Positions 8,239 to 17,440 of a DNA stretch of 31,799 nucleotides are shown in pieces. Source of the stretch: a virus; the IMG/VR virus record IMGVR_UViG_3300025098_000178, positions 1-31,799 of that record; one strand, written 5' to 3'. Each line of letters begins with the position of its first letter. Within the stretch, counting starts at the first letter, position 1. The position numbers were made by a program, and so were the translations under genes. The notes under the pieces are model-generated. The model was not told where the DNA came from, ran no database searches, and saw only the letters and a list, made by a program, of their open reading frames with translations.

Positions 8239-10536
8239 CTAATCTCCTATAGAAGCTTGTGTCTGTATAGTGTGGTCTAGTTGTTGCTGTGATGTCATTT
8301 GACTTGATACAACGTATGCCTGTATTGGTTGTTGGCTAAACTGAGCGCCTACACCTTGAGCTAATTGATTAACACCTGTAGAACCTACTAGGTTAAAGTC
8401 AAACTCTCTTGATGGAGCGCCTCCTCCAGCTTCACCACCGCCTCCAGCTCCACCGCCACCAGCGCCTCTGGATTGTAGTGTAGTAGCGGCAATCTTAGCT
8501 ATAGATATACCAGCGCCTATGTTGTTTTTAAGTATTCTCTTTTTACCTAGAACACCAGCAACTACAGATTTTTTAAGAGCTGTTGCTGAGGCAGCATAGT
8601 TTCCCATAGCGGTAAATCCTGCCGCTGCTGCCTGATAAGCACCTTGCTCAGTTAACATCGAAGTCCCTATTGCAGCGTTTGCAGCTTGAGTCTTGACAAT
8701 AATTCCAGATATAGCAGCTCCCTTTTCAAGAACTAATGCAGCAGTAGCTAAAGCCTCATTGTCTCCAGCTATACCTTTCATTATACTTCCTAGTCCAGAA
8801 AACCAAGAAATATATTCTTGATTTATATTTCTTTTGGCTTCAATCTTATTTCGCTCTAGCTCTATTTCCTGTTCAGCTTGGCTCATTTGAAATGCGTGTC
8901 TTTCTCCAGCAACCATTTGCTCAACCTCTAGTAAACTATGACCTTCATTAAGTAGATTCTGCTTTTTTCTTTCTAAGTCATCTTCAAAGTTAGCTTGCTC
9001 AGCCTCCATACGAGCTCTAGCCATTTCGTTTTGCCCTTCTATGTCTTCAGCTCCTACAGCGCTCATAGGTCTGTTTAAAGCGCCAGCCTTTGTTCCAGCT
9101 CTAAGAGATGCAAGTCTACTTTCGTCGGCTTTTATTCTAGCTAATCTTTGGTTAACTAATTCCTCTGCAAAGTTTCGCTCTAACTCAAGCATCTTAACGT
9201 GCTTTTCAGCAGTATGTTTTATTCCTAATGCAGACAAGGCTTCGTAATACTCTGAGTCGGCTTGTAGCTGACTGTCTTGCCATACTTTAGTGGCTTGAGC
9301 CCTTTGTTCGTCTGTTTTAGCCTTCTTCATAAAGTCATCGTACCTTTGCTTCTGCCTCTCCAAAAACATATCTCTTCTTCTGCCTATTTCTTCTCTCTCA
9401 TATTTTTGCTTAATTTTCATTTGCTCAAGCTCATTTTCCTCCAGCATGAGAGCTTGTTTTTTGTATGCGTCCAATATTAATTTAGAGAAGTCTAAAAGTT
9501 GCTGCTTTAACATCTTAGTTCTTTCGCCCTCCTCTCGCGGTTCTTTGCCAAATATAAGCTCTGCAAATATTCCCTTTATAGAGCCAGCATCAGTTTTCAT
9601 TAAGTCTAAAAGCCTCTGTCTTTGCTCTTCTATTTTATTTATATCTACACCCAGCCTCTTAGCCGCCATATTATCGCCACCAAATGGATTAAAAATAGAA
9701 AATAATTCTCCAGCCTTCTTTTGAAGTAAGTTCAAATCTCCATCTGCACCTTTTGCTATGGTTCTAACAAGTTCTTGAGTTATTTCTTGTGTCTCAGCTA
9801 AAACAGCCTTAGCAAAAGCCACTTCAGACATTTTGAGTATCATTTTATCAATAGTCTTGTTAAAGGCATCCATATTTATAGCCCCATCAGATATGAAACC
9901 ATTAAGTTCTTCAAATTCAGTTCCAGCCTTTCTTAGTAATGATATCTTATCCTCTAAAGCTACATTATTATCACTTAATGCGTCTTTAAGTATGTTTAGT
10001 TTAGTTACGTTTTCGGTTATAGCTTCAGCATTAAACTTAGCCATCTGATTTTCAGCTTTTTTAATGTTAGCTGAAAAGTAGTCTAATGCAGCAATAACAG
10101 CTTGGAATGCAACTAATATACCAAGAGGACCCATTAATGCAGAACCCATAGCCTTAAGGGCAGCGCCAGCTCCACCAGCTTGTTTAGCCATAAAAGCAAA
10201 GTTAGATGCTAACTGTTGTAAGTTATTCGCAACACCTCTAATACCATAAGGAGCATCAGATACAACACGACCAAGTTCTAGTACAGATGCTGTAGCCCCA
10301 CCAGAAGCGGCAGAAGCACCTGACATAGCTTTAGTTAGCTTGTTAAAGTCATTTGCGGCTACATTTATAGTTCCGCTTGACTTAATCTGGCTAATATCAA
10401 CTCCGAGCTGTTTAGCCGCCTGAGACGCTTGTTTTGCTGTTATTTTTATTTTATCAAAACCCTTTTCAAGCGACTTTAGCTCTACATTGCCTTGCTTATC
10501 AACCTTTATTTTAATGTCTATGTTTTGTTCTGCCAT
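8239..10536 (-). CDS. Tail tape measure protein
   Basis: 765 residues, mostly helical and Ala-rich. The N-terminal half carries the motif LGRVVSDAPYGIRGVANNLQQL (about residues 87-108), typical of Bacteroidota tape measure proteins. A hydrophobic segment follows (GPLGILVAFQAVIAALDYFS, about 135-155). Long coiled coils with Glu/Lys/Arg repeats fill residues 350-580, and a Gly-rich hinge (GAGGGGAGGGGEAGGG) lies near 700. It sets tail length; by the rough rule of 0.15 nm per residue it would give a tail near 115 nm. Its start overlaps the stop of the 46-residue gene before it by one nucleotide more than a TAATG junction. Confidence 0.85.
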   Translation of the reverse strand: MAEQNIDIKIKVDKQGNVELKSLEKGFDKIKITAKQASQAAKQLGVDISQIKSSGTINVAANDFNKLTKAMSGASAASGGATASVLELGRVVSDAPYGIRGVANNLQQLASNFAFMAKQAGGAGAALKAMGSALMGPLGILVAFQAVIAALDYFSANIKKAENQMAKFNAEAITENVTKLNILKDALSDNNVALEDKISLLRKAGTEFEELNGFISDGAINMDAFNKTIDKMILKMSEVAFAKAVLAETQEITQELVRTIAKGADGDLNLLQKKAGELFSIFNPFGGDNMAAKRLGVDINKIEEQRQRLLDLMKTDAGSIKGIFAELIFGKEPREEGERTKMLKQQLLDFSKLILDAYKKQALMLEENELEQMKIKQKYEREEIGRRRDMFLERQKQRYDDFMKKAKTDEQRAQATKVWQDSQLQADSEYYEALSALGIKHTAEKHVKMLELERNFAEELVNQRLARIKADESRLASLRAGTKAGALNRPMSAVGAEDIEGQNEMARARMEAEQANFEDDLERKKQNLLNEGHSLLEVEQMVAGERHAFQMSQAEQEIELERNKIEAKRNINQEYISWFSGLGSIMKGIAGDNEALATAALVLEKGAAISGIIVKTQAANAAIGTSMLTEQGAYQAAAAGFTAMGNYAASATALKKSVVAGVLGKKRILKNNIGAGISIAKIAATTLQSRGAGGGGAGGGGEAGGGAPSREFDFNLVGSTGVNQLAQGVGAQFSQQPIQAYVVSSQMTSQQQLDHTIQTQASIGD

Positions 10537-10676
10537 TACTTACGTTTTAGTATATTTCTAAATTCTTTCCAGCTCTCTGGTCTTTTATATTTTCCTTTTG
10601 CTATGTCTATATCCTCATCTCCAATAAGAAAATCATTGGAGTTAAGTAAGTCTATTAATTCTTTTAGTTTATCCAT
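10536..10676 (-). CDS. Small protein between hub and tape measure genes, unknown
   Basis: 46 residues (MDKLKELIDLLNSNDFLIG, then a basic C-terminus with RPESWKEFRNILKRK). It lies 2 bases behind the hub gene and ends on the first base of the tape measure start codon. The position recalls tail assembly chaperone accessories, but no family is recognised. Confidence 0.5.
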   Translation of the reverse strand: MDKLKELIDLLNSNDFLIGDEDIDIAKGKYKRPESWKEFRNILKRK

Positions 10677-10678
10677 AG

Positions 10679-13600
10679 TTAACTTAATGTAAATGTATAT
10701 GTTGCACTTGGTTGACTCTCTTGTTCATCTAAAACTGCTGTTATGTAGACATCGTGACTACCAGCGCCAAAGTCAGCAACACTAAGTGTCATTTGAGCTG
10801 CATAAGCGTATGATTGCCAAAACGTGCCATCTACATAAACATTCCAACTTAAATTACTCATAAATCCTTCATCAGTAGACCCCTTAAATATAAATAATGA
10901 GTTTCCGTTATCTACTATAGGAATTATGCTTGGTGCGTTTATTGTGAAGCTAGAGTAAGCTATATCATTCATTAACTCTAAATCTGCTTTACCAGTAGAT
11001 AAATTAAGGCTCAAAGAGTTCATTCTGTATCTTCTGTCATTAATCAGAATTACGTCATTCATTTTTAGTGTAGTAACTATAGGCATTGGCAAGTGAGCTG
11101 TTGCTTTAACTATCCTAGATTGCCTGTCGTATATCTGCAAAAGATATCTCTTATAGTATGTATTAAACAGGCTATTCTCATTAGAACCTTCTCCTTCCCA
11201 TACATACCATTCATCGTATTCGCTTCCGAAGTTTATGCTTTTGCCATTAACCCCTATAGAATTAGAAGGTCTTATGTAGTTAGGTGTTGTAGTGTAATTA
11301 GCTGTTATTAAATTACCATTCTTATCGTACAGGCCTCCATCAAATAAAACACTTACAGCATTACCATTGTAATCTGTGTATGTAGAGGTATCTACTCTTG
11401 CTCCATAAAAAAGTATCGGCTTACCAAGTATTGGATTCTCTTCTCTATTTGCTATCCAACCCCACTCAGTAGGTAGTATGTAGTTTTCCTGAGCTTGGTC
11501 ATTCATCCTCTCATACATCATCTTCTCAAATGGTAACTTAACAGTATATTTACCACCATCAAACGCTAGTGGATTGTATATGTTGTTGTTTAAGTTGTTT
11601 AGTAATTCATAACCAAATTCATCTCCTGTAAGCTCTAGAGCCTCAACAGCAGCTATTGTCTTGTGTGGTTCAAACTTAAACTCTATAGAACTGTAAAGGT
11701 TATTCCTGTTAACTTCAAACTTGTCTGTATCTACATATTTAGATATGTCCTGTCTCTGCCCATCAAAGTAGTAAGAGTCTAAGCTTCTAACTCTTATCTT
11801 GCCGCTATACTCACTAAGTCCGTTATCTGGAACATAATAAGCTGCTAGATTAAACATCTTAAATATTCCTGTTAGGAAGTCTAATACTTTAATCTTAGGC
11901 ATTTGAGATAGTGCAGAAACACCATCAACACCATCTGTAGAAAAAGAGTAAAAGTTCTCGTCATTGAACTTAAACCCAGAAGAAGGATATAGAATAAGGT
12001 CTGGGTAACTTGGAGAAAATATCCAAAGGTTACTTTGCCCACTAAGATACATACCACCTACTCTTTCTATTCTTAAATTCCTAATCTTAAACTCAGATAT
12101 ACCGCCTTGTGTTGTTATTTTTATTTTTGGATTATTAAAACCAAATTTAGTGATATCTGTAGTGTTATAACCTGAGTCGTCCGAATAGGTTTCTCCTGAT
12201 ATATCTGGCTGAGTAGCTGGTATTGTCCAAGAAAAGTTACTATAGTTTCCAGATGTGTTAACTATCTGTTTAAATGCGTCTGTGTTGTTGTTTGCATCGT
12301 AAATCTCTATTGAGTAGTCACCAGAACCTACAACATCTAAATCAAACTTTATTCTATGGGTCATGACAAAGTCCACAAGAGCTCCAAAGAAAACAGTTCC
12401 AGCACGATACTTTCTTCTTGACCACATTAATTCGTCTTGTGTTATGGGGTAGTCGACCTCATTAAGAACATCATTAAAAGGCAATGAATAACCGCCTCTA
12501 TGGTCATCCATAAAGTTTTGATAGTCTATTTGCAACTCGGACAAACTTATTATTCTTGATTCTTCTTCTAACTGATTTCCGATATTGCCTTTCTCTCTAT
12601 GAAGCAAAAGAGATAGTCTCTCATATTGCTCATTATTGTTGTTAAAGAAGTCGTCACTAAACTCAAACCCATATTTCTCCTGTATAGCTCTAATTATAAA
12701 CTTAGATTTTATAGCTGGTTTTAGGTCTTTGTAATAAACACCTCTTGGCGATGTTGTTGCTGATGGGAATATGTTTCTACTATCAACCCTGTCTTTTGGA
12801 TTAACACCATCACTACTGTCGTAAAAGTAGTACGAATCAGCACTAATCATAGGGAAAAAGAAATCTGGATTCCCATCTGAGTTCAATGTAGTCGTGTTTA
12901 ATGTTTGATTGTATTCTTGAAAATCAAATCCATTAGTAAAGCCATTTAAAGCTAGGGTATCACTATAAATAAAGTTAAAGTTATCTAGTAACGTACCTGA
13001 CAGGTCTTTTAGCTCATCGTCACCAATTAAATCTTTTAGCTCAACGGTTTTACCGTAGAATATTAAACTATAGCTGTAAGGCATCCCTTTCTTCATTGAA
13101 GAACCAGTTAGGGATACCCTTCCTTCTTTGTAGTCAGCTCCACCTATCTTAATAAAAGCTTTGTGCTTAATTCTTTGGTCAAAGCCACTTGATACGTCTG
13201 CATTATAAAAGTGAGAGAATAACTCATTATTCTTTTTAGATGCTGGGACTGTAAACTGTTGAGAGAACTCTGTGAATATTTTAGAGATATCTCTTACGTC
13301 TTTTATCTTGTCTGTTATGTTTATGTCTTCAAAGTCAAATAAGTCTAACTGTACGTTCTCGTACTCTATGTACGGCTCTGATATTTCTCTTATTTCTACG
13401 TTAGATACGCTAAAGCCGTAATTCCCAGATGCTGTTGCTCTGGAGACTCTTATTATATTTGAATTAGCGTTTGCTGTAAAGTTAAACGACAACCTGTTAA
13501 AGTCCTCTGACAGGGCTACGGTAGTTTCTGATGTAAGCAGCCCTCCTAAGTCGCTAGAGTTATCTTGAAGCATAATTTCATTACCCACATCAACTAATTC

Positions 13601-13846
13601 ACAGAAAACGTCAAGGGTAACTTTATACTCTTTTCCGCCAACAAAGGGTATGCTTTGCTGTATGTACTCTAATACACCAGAGGTAATATGCATATTAGCC
13701 TGACCAGTAACATAAGATACTCCAGATGTTTCACTCCAGCTAGTTGTTCCATTAGAAAAATTACCATCTACAACTAAATTGTCCTCTCCTATAGAAGAAT
13801 AAAACTGTTCAGACTTCTGTATGTATAATTGTACGTCTCTCCTCAT
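10679..13846 (-). CDS. Baseplate hub / tail-associated protein with inserted carbohydrate-binding-like domain
   Basis: 1055 residues. Residues 166-204 hold the hallmark NITDKIKDVRDISKIFTEF followed by QQFTVPAS, and later SYSLIFYGKTVELKDLIGDDE, of the Bacteroidota phage hub family. Residues about 20-158 form a jelly-roll carbohydrate-binding-like module (NLVVDGNF, YIQQSIPF, GGKEYKVTLDV). It sits between the usual first strand (RRDVQLYIQ) and the next family segment (YENVQLDLFDFE), so it looks like a domain insertion. A second beta sandwich is visible around 500-590. The last 85 residues look like an Ig/FnIII-type domain. The protein probably closes the tail tip and contacts host glycans. Confidence 0.7.
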   Translation of the reverse strand: MRRDVQLYIQKSEQFYSSIGEDNLVVDGNFSNGTTSWSETSGVSYVTGQANMHITSGVLEYIQQSIPFVGGKEYKVTLDVFCELVDVGNEIMLQDNSSDLGGLLTSETTVALSEDFNRLSFNFTANANSNIIRVSRATASGNYGFSVSNVEIREISEPYIEYENVQLDLFDFEDINITDKIKDVRDISKIFTEFSQQFTVPASKKNNELFSHFYNADVSSGFDQRIKHKAFIKIGGADYKEGRVSLTGSSMKKGMPYSYSLIFYGKTVELKDLIGDDELKDLSGTLLDNFNFIYSDTLALNGFTNGFDFQEYNQTLNTTTLNSDGNPDFFFPMISADSYYFYDSSDGVNPKDRVDSRNIFPSATTSPRGVYYKDLKPAIKSKFIIRAIQEKYGFEFSDDFFNNNNEQYERLSLLLHREKGNIGNQLEEESRIISLSELQIDYQNFMDDHRGGYSLPFNDVLNEVDYPITQDELMWSRRKYRAGTVFFGALVDFVMTHRIKFDLDVVGSGDYSIEIYDANNNTDAFKQIVNTSGNYSNFSWTIPATQPDISGETYSDDSGYNTTDITKFGFNNPKIKITTQGGISEFKIRNLRIERVGGMYLSGQSNLWIFSPSYPDLILYPSSGFKFNDENFYSFSTDGVDGVSALSQMPKIKVLDFLTGIFKMFNLAAYYVPDNGLSEYSGKIRVRSLDSYYFDGQRQDISKYVDTDKFEVNRNNLYSSIEFKFEPHKTIAAVEALELTGDEFGYELLNNLNNNIYNPLAFDGGKYTVKLPFEKMMYERMNDQAQENYILPTEWGWIANREENPILGKPILFYGARVDTSTYTDYNGNAVSVLFDGGLYDKNGNLITANYTTTPNYIRPSNSIGVNGKSINFGSEYDEWYVWEGEGSNENSLFNTYYKRYLLQIYDRQSRIVKATAHLPMPIVTTLKMNDVILINDRRYRMNSLSLNLSTGKADLELMNDIAYSSFTINAPSIIPIVDNGNSLFIFKGSTDEGFMSNLSWNVYVDGTFWQSYAYAAQMTLSVADFGAGSHDVYITAVLDEQESQPSATYTFTLS

Positions 13847-15360
13847 TAAGTTATGTTTTGTATCTTATCAAAAGCAAATTCGCAATCTAGCTTATATTCA
13901 ATTAGCTTTTCGTCTATTCTTGTTTTGAATTTAATGTCGCTGCTTTTTATGTTCACAGGGAAGTTGTTGTCATTGTAATAAATCCAGACATCTTCACTAA
14001 GCATAATCTGTCTAAACACCTCGTTGTATTCTTCTGGATAGAAGCCTGAGTTTATGGTTATAGATTCCTTGCCGTGCTTAAATAAATTCTTATACTGATG
14101 TCCTATTTGACTGTAGTCGCCATTAGTTATTGTGTTTCTTCTAAATGACTTAGCCTCTGTGCTCATAGATACCGAGTTATTCTTAAAGAACCAAACCTTT
14201 TGAATAGCTCCGAATTTATTTATAAACGTCAAAAGAATAGGCTCGTACTTACATTCTTCAATGTTTTCTATGTTTACTTGTATGAGTCCATCATCTGTAC
14301 TTATGTGAATTGAATCAAACTCAAATAAACTAAACTCTTTTTTAAATTGTTCCAAACAATTAGAATACTCAACAACTCCGCCTAAAGCTATAACCCTACT
14401 GTCAAAGTCATGGCCAAAATAACTTCCACTAGTCACATAATATACTTGAAGTGAGCCATATGGGATTTGATTTATGTCTCTAGAATATACTATTTCGCCA
14501 TTTAAAAGATATGTTACGTTATTAGTTATTGATGCGTCTACAGGTATAAGCATACTTGAGTCTTCTAGTTTTAATACCTTAGTATTACTCTGTAGTAATG
14601 CACTTTTATTTTGAGGATTAACACCATCTTCAAGGTATCCGTAACCATAAAAACCTGTAAAGAACTCTGGGTCTCTGCTTATTTGCACTCCATTTACAAT
14701 AATAGAAGGGAATACATCTATGAACCAATTGTTATTTTTGTACAGTTCTTCGTTTACTTGATTTACAAAGAAGTCCTTTGCATACTCAGATATATTGAAA
14801 TATATGGAAGTAGAGTCGTTTTTAGGAGCTGCTGATATTATTCTGTATGTTGGGCTAGTAGGTCTATTAGAGAATCTTATTCCATCGTAAACATAAATAT
14901 CTAATGAAGCAGATGAAACTATATCAGTTCCAAAAACGCTAGTAGCCTCAAACATATAAGGACTTCTTACGTTTACCTTCTTGTCAACGCTATAGACATC
15001 CTGTGTGTTTAAGGTAGATGTAGTTGTTGATGTTGACCCAGCAAAATCACCTGAAGTAGTTGCGGTTATGGATGTTACGCTTTCATCAAGAATACTTATA
15101 GAAACAGTATCAGTTCCATTGTATTCAACCTCAGTAGGACCAAATACATTAGAAGCGTTTAAGTCTCTTACGATTGCGTTGTATATGTTCTCCGCAGTAC
15201 CGTTAACAGTTGCGCTTCCCTTAAAAGTTCCTGTTGAAGCTCCTACTGCGTCTGATATTAAAGATATCGACCTGTCGTTACTTGTAGCTATGTAAAGTAT
15301 ATTAGCTGTAGCCTTTTGAGCTGCTTGACTAAATGTTATGGCTATTTTTTGAAATCCCAT
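13846..15360 (-). CDS. Distal tail-like protein
   Basis: 504 residues, beta-rich, encoded directly before the hub gene with a one-base TAATG overlap. The central to C-terminal segment ECKYEPILLTFINKFGAIQKV with WFFKNNS is characteristic of a Bacteroidota phage tail-tip protein that plays the part of Dit, the ring joining the tail tube to the baseplate. The N-terminal 110 residues are Thr/Ser-rich and may be a separate small sandwich. The assignment rests on this pattern and on gene order (neck, this gene, hub, tape measure). Confidence 0.6.
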   Translation of the reverse strand: MGFQKIAITFSQAAQKATANILYIATSNDRSISLISDAVGASTGTFKGSATVNGTAENIYNAIVRDLNASNVFGPTEVEYNGTDTVSISILDESVTSITATTSGDFAGSTSTTTSTLNTQDVYSVDKKVNVRSPYMFEATSVFGTDIVSSASLDIYVYDGIRFSNRPTSPTYRIISAAPKNDSTSIYFNISEYAKDFFVNQVNEELYKNNNWFIDVFPSIIVNGVQISRDPEFFTGFYGYGYLEDGVNPQNKSALLQSNTKVLKLEDSSMLIPVDASITNNVTYLLNGEIVYSRDINQIPYGSLQVYYVTSGSYFGHDFDSRVIALGGVVEYSNCLEQFKKEFSLFEFDSIHISTDDGLIQVNIENIEECKYEPILLTFINKFGAIQKVWFFKNNSVSMSTEAKSFRRNTITNGDYSQIGHQYKNLFKHGKESITINSGFYPEEYNEVFRQIMLSEDVWIYYNDNNFPVNIKSSDIKFKTRIDEKLIEYKLDCEFAFDKIQNIT

Positions 15361-15845
15361 TATTTTTTGTTTATTTCTTGATTCATTTCTTTTATTATCT
15401 CATCTATTGTTTGCTTAAACGCTTTTGTAATCTCTTCATCTATACTGTCTTCTATTGCGTAAAACGCCTTCTGTATAACTTTACTACCAGCCCATCCGCT
15501 TCTGTTAACTCTTCTAGCAATGGCAAATGCAGCCTTTTTATAACTTGTACTACTTAGACCTCCACTTTTAGGCTTTAGTCCTTTAAAACGCATCCATCTG
15601 GTAATACTCTGCACCATTTCAGGTGAAGGTCCTTTAGATGTATGCTTCTTTCCGTTAGATAAAGCTCCTAAGTATCTGTTAGCTGTGATTGAAACAGCGC
15701 TAGAAGATACTCCTGATTTCCTTATACTTTTTAACAAGTCTCTAGAAGCGACATTACCAGAAGCCTCTATACCGTTTTTTAACTCAACAATATAGTAATC
15801 GCCTATTTTTTCTAAGGCAGCTTTTATATTCGCTTCAAAACTCAT
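15360..15845 (-). CDS. HK97 gp10-like neck / tail completion protein
   Basis: 161 residues from ATG 15845; a TTG two codons earlier is less likely because the ATG overlaps the upstream stop as TAATG. The layout is that of the HK97 gp10 family: an N-terminal helix, then KSIRKSGVSSSAVSI, RYLGALSNGKKHTSKG, RWMRFKGLKPKSGG, and a basic helical C-terminus. Such proteins act at the head-tail interface. It is the second of two neck genes after the chaperone. Confidence 0.7.
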   Translation of the reverse strand: MSFEANIKAALEKIGDYYIVELKNGIEASGNVASRDLLKSIRKSGVSSSAVSITANRYLGALSNGKKHTSKGPSPEMVQSITRWMRFKGLKPKSGGLSSTSYKKAAFAIARRVNRSGWAGSKVIQKAFYAIEDSIDEEITKAFKQTIDEIIKEMNQEINKK

Positions 15846-16321
15846 TAACAATTACCTAGTCCACTAGACATACTTCCATCTTGGAACTTCTTAAGGGTTA
15901 TACTTGTCTCCCATCCAGCAATCTCATTCTCAAACCTGTCTCTAAAAGGTGTTGCTGTTGCAGCATCCTCAATTCTAGAATACTTGTTGTCAACTAAATC
16001 TAGTTTTCTAAGCGCATTAATAAGCTCAGTAACTACTCTTAGTTGTGTGTTTAAGATATCCTGAGTGTTGTCGTTACCGTAAAAGTCATCTACACCTAGA
16101 TTCTCATCAATAATGTCCACCACATCAGCAGCAATAACATTTAACCTATAGTCAATAGTCTTCTCTTCTATGACTGCCTCTTCTAACATTATGTGTAATA
16201 ATGGGAAGGTAGTGTCTTTGTTGAGGTCTATGTCAGATATATCACCAAAGGTAATCTTATTAGTAAAACTATTCTCCTCTATTAGTTGTTTAAGTAAGTC
16301 TATTAATTCGTAAAAGTTCAT
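15845..16321 (-). CDS. Putative tail terminator / neck protein
   Basis: 158 residues. The segment NKITFGDISDIDLNKDTTFPLLHIML (residues about 21-46) followed by long beta strands and DVVDIIDENLG matches a Bacteroidota phage family usually found between the tail chaperone and the gp10-like gene. This is where a tail terminator is expected. It starts 2 bases after the stop of the frameshifted chaperone. Function is inferred from position. Confidence 0.5.
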   Translation of the reverse strand: MNFYELIDLLKQLIEENSFTNKITFGDISDIDLNKDTTFPLLHIMLEEAVIEEKTIDYRLNVIAADVVDIIDENLGVDDFYGNDNTQDILNTQLRVVTELINALRKLDLVDNKYSRIEDAATATPFRDRFENEIAGWETSITLKKFQDGSMSSGLGNC

Positions 16322-16322
16322 A

Positions 16323-16589
16323 TTATCTTTTCATTGATTTCTTAATAAGAGCATTCTCTACTCTATTCTTGTCTTTCTCATATTCTAGCATCATAAGGCA
16401 CTTATGAAGACTGGTTTCTGTAACTTCATCAATTCTTCTGACATCTCCTTGAGCGAGCGTATGTATTGACTGATACCATCCCCACTTAGACGAGAAGTTG
16501 GCTTGCATACTCGTTGCGCTTCCTCCTTCAATGTTTCCTTCGCTAAATAGTCCAGAGTATAAGTCTGTAATTTTATCCCTAAACGATAA
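16323..16589 (-). CDS. Minus-one frame extension of the tail assembly chaperone (gpT-like part)
   Basis: An open frame of 88 codons in the -1 frame relative to 16391-17116, entered from the T9 slippery run at 16588-16596. It reads LSFRDKITDLYSGLFSEG, then SKWGWYQSIHTLAQGDV, then a basic helical end. The WGWYxSIxxLAxGD pattern is that of the downstream domain of Bacteroidota tail assembly chaperones. Frameshifting would give a 264-residue fusion. An internal ATG at 16508 could instead start a 61-residue protein and has AGGAGG about 13 bases upstream, but the 27 stop-free codons before it favour the fusion. It overlaps the zero-frame C-terminus for about 199 bases. Confidence 0.65.
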   Translation of the reverse strand, partial: LSFRDKITDLYSGLFSEGNIEGGSATSMQANFSSKWGWYQSIHTLAQGDVRRIDEVTETSLHKCLMMLEYEKDKNRVENALIKKSMKR

Positions 16590-17116
16590 AAAAAAACCGT
16601 AGCTGATAAAGCTACATCTACAGGCATATCCTTCATTGCTTCTGAATACTTAGAACTACCTCCGTAGTCCTCTATCAAATAGAAACCTCTACTCTCCTTA
16701 GCAACAGGTCTAAACAATACAGCCATAGCCTTGTGCATAGACTCCCACTTACCAATATAACTCTCTAAGTCAATATACTCACCAAATGATATGTCATCTA
16801 GCTTAGGTATAAATCCAAACTCTACAGTTCGCTCTCCACCTTCACCATCACTACCAACCATTTTAAACCTATTAATCAACTTATCTGTTGTTGTATCAAA
16901 TAAGTCGTTTATGTGTTGTATAGTGTCATCAAAATCAGATAGCTTAATCTTCTGCACATCACTAGCAGACATCTTACAAAATATCTGTAGTATCTTTAAC
17001 TTAAGATACGTCTCATCCTCCTTATCCCACTTCTCTAATATCTTTAAATAATCCTGATACTGTCCTAGTGTTATCTGCCCCAAACTAAATGGTATCGTCA
17101 AATCTATTCTACTCAT
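16391..17116 (-). CDS. Tail assembly chaperone, zero-frame product (gpG-like)
   Basis: 241 residues from ATG 17116. A longer frame begins at 17146 but its first codons read through the conserved TTGTTATAATACT element, so the internal ATG is preferred. The segments EFGFIPKLDDISFGEYIDLESYI and MHKAMAVLFRPV, with VDVALSATVFFYRLG, are typical of Bacteroidota chaperones that coat the tape measure during tail assembly. After the slippery site at residue 174-176 this frame continues for 65 more residues (LSGDGISQYIRSLKEM), so the two products differ in C-terminus. It is the first gene of the structural operon. Confidence 0.7.
   Translation of the reverse strand: MSRIDLTIPFSLGQITLGQYQDYLKILEKWDKEDETYLKLKILQIFCKMSASDVQKIKLSDFDDTIQHINDLFDTTTDKLINRFKMVGSDGEGGERTVEFGFIPKLDDISFGEYIDLESYIGKWESMHKAMAVLFRPVAKESRGFYLIEDYGGSSKYSEAMKDMPVDVALSATVFFYRLGIKLQTYTLDYLAKETLKEEAQRVCKPTSRLSGDGISQYIRSLKEMSEELMKLQKPVFISAL
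16588..16597 (-). other. Slippery site for programmed -1 frameshift
   Basis: On the minus strand the zero frame reads GTT TTT TTT TAT over a run of nine T. Slipping back one base gives TTT TTT TTA and enters the 88-codon -1 frame. The site lies at codons 174-177 of the chaperone gene. This is the same genetic arrangement as lambda G/GT. A sequencing error in the homopolymer cannot be excluded from sequence alone. Confidence 0.6.
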
Positions 17117-17129
17117 AGTATTATAACAA
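17117..17129 (-). promoter_or_regulatory. TTGTTATAATACT element before the structural operon
   Basis: One-mismatch copy (TACT for TATT) of the TTGTTATAATATT element, directly upstream of ATG 17116. It precedes the longest run of structural genes. Confidence 0.45.
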
Positions 17130-17175
17130 TATTTTATAAATATCATTTTATCATAAATATTATCTATAGCTAACT

Positions 17176-17189
17176 AAGTATCAATACTT
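17176..17189. promoter_or_regulatory. 14-bp perfect inverted repeat, possible operator
   Basis: AAGTAT, CA, ATACTT. It lies 60 bases upstream of the structural operon start, where a regulator of late transcription could bind. No regulator is tied to it by sequence. Confidence 0.3.
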
Positions 17190-17440
17190 TTTCTCTATAC
17201 ACCCAAAATGAAAATAGTTGTTTATTGTTATAAGTATGTAACAGTTGCAAATCTGTCCAAGTTGCTAAACTTCTATAGACAATATAGTTGGTTCAGGTAA
17301 ATTAAATCTCCTTAGAAATTGCACTACTTAATCCTTTGTTGTTTTCGCTGATGCCCAAGTAGTATTCAACCTAACGAGTATAACGCTAACCATTAGAATA
17401 GCAAACTAAATCTAAAATAACAAGATAAAAAATAGGGGGG

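Noticed and set aside
15005-15295. 96-codon plus-strand open frame
   Set aside because: It is antisense to the well-supported distal tail gene, without motif or start signals.
16588-16596. Frameshift explained by homopolymer sequencing error
   Set aside because: Not excluded, but both frames look coding after the slip and the site matches the known tail chaperone arrangement, so a programmed shift is preferred.
17320-17400. Short minus-strand frame ending in GLSSAISKEI
   Set aside because: About 22 codons long with no start codon and a stop directly before it; probably chance.
17190-17430. Possible tRNA or tmRNA-like segment (GGTTCAGG near 17291)
   Set aside because: No acceptor or anticodon stem could be built around it on either strand.
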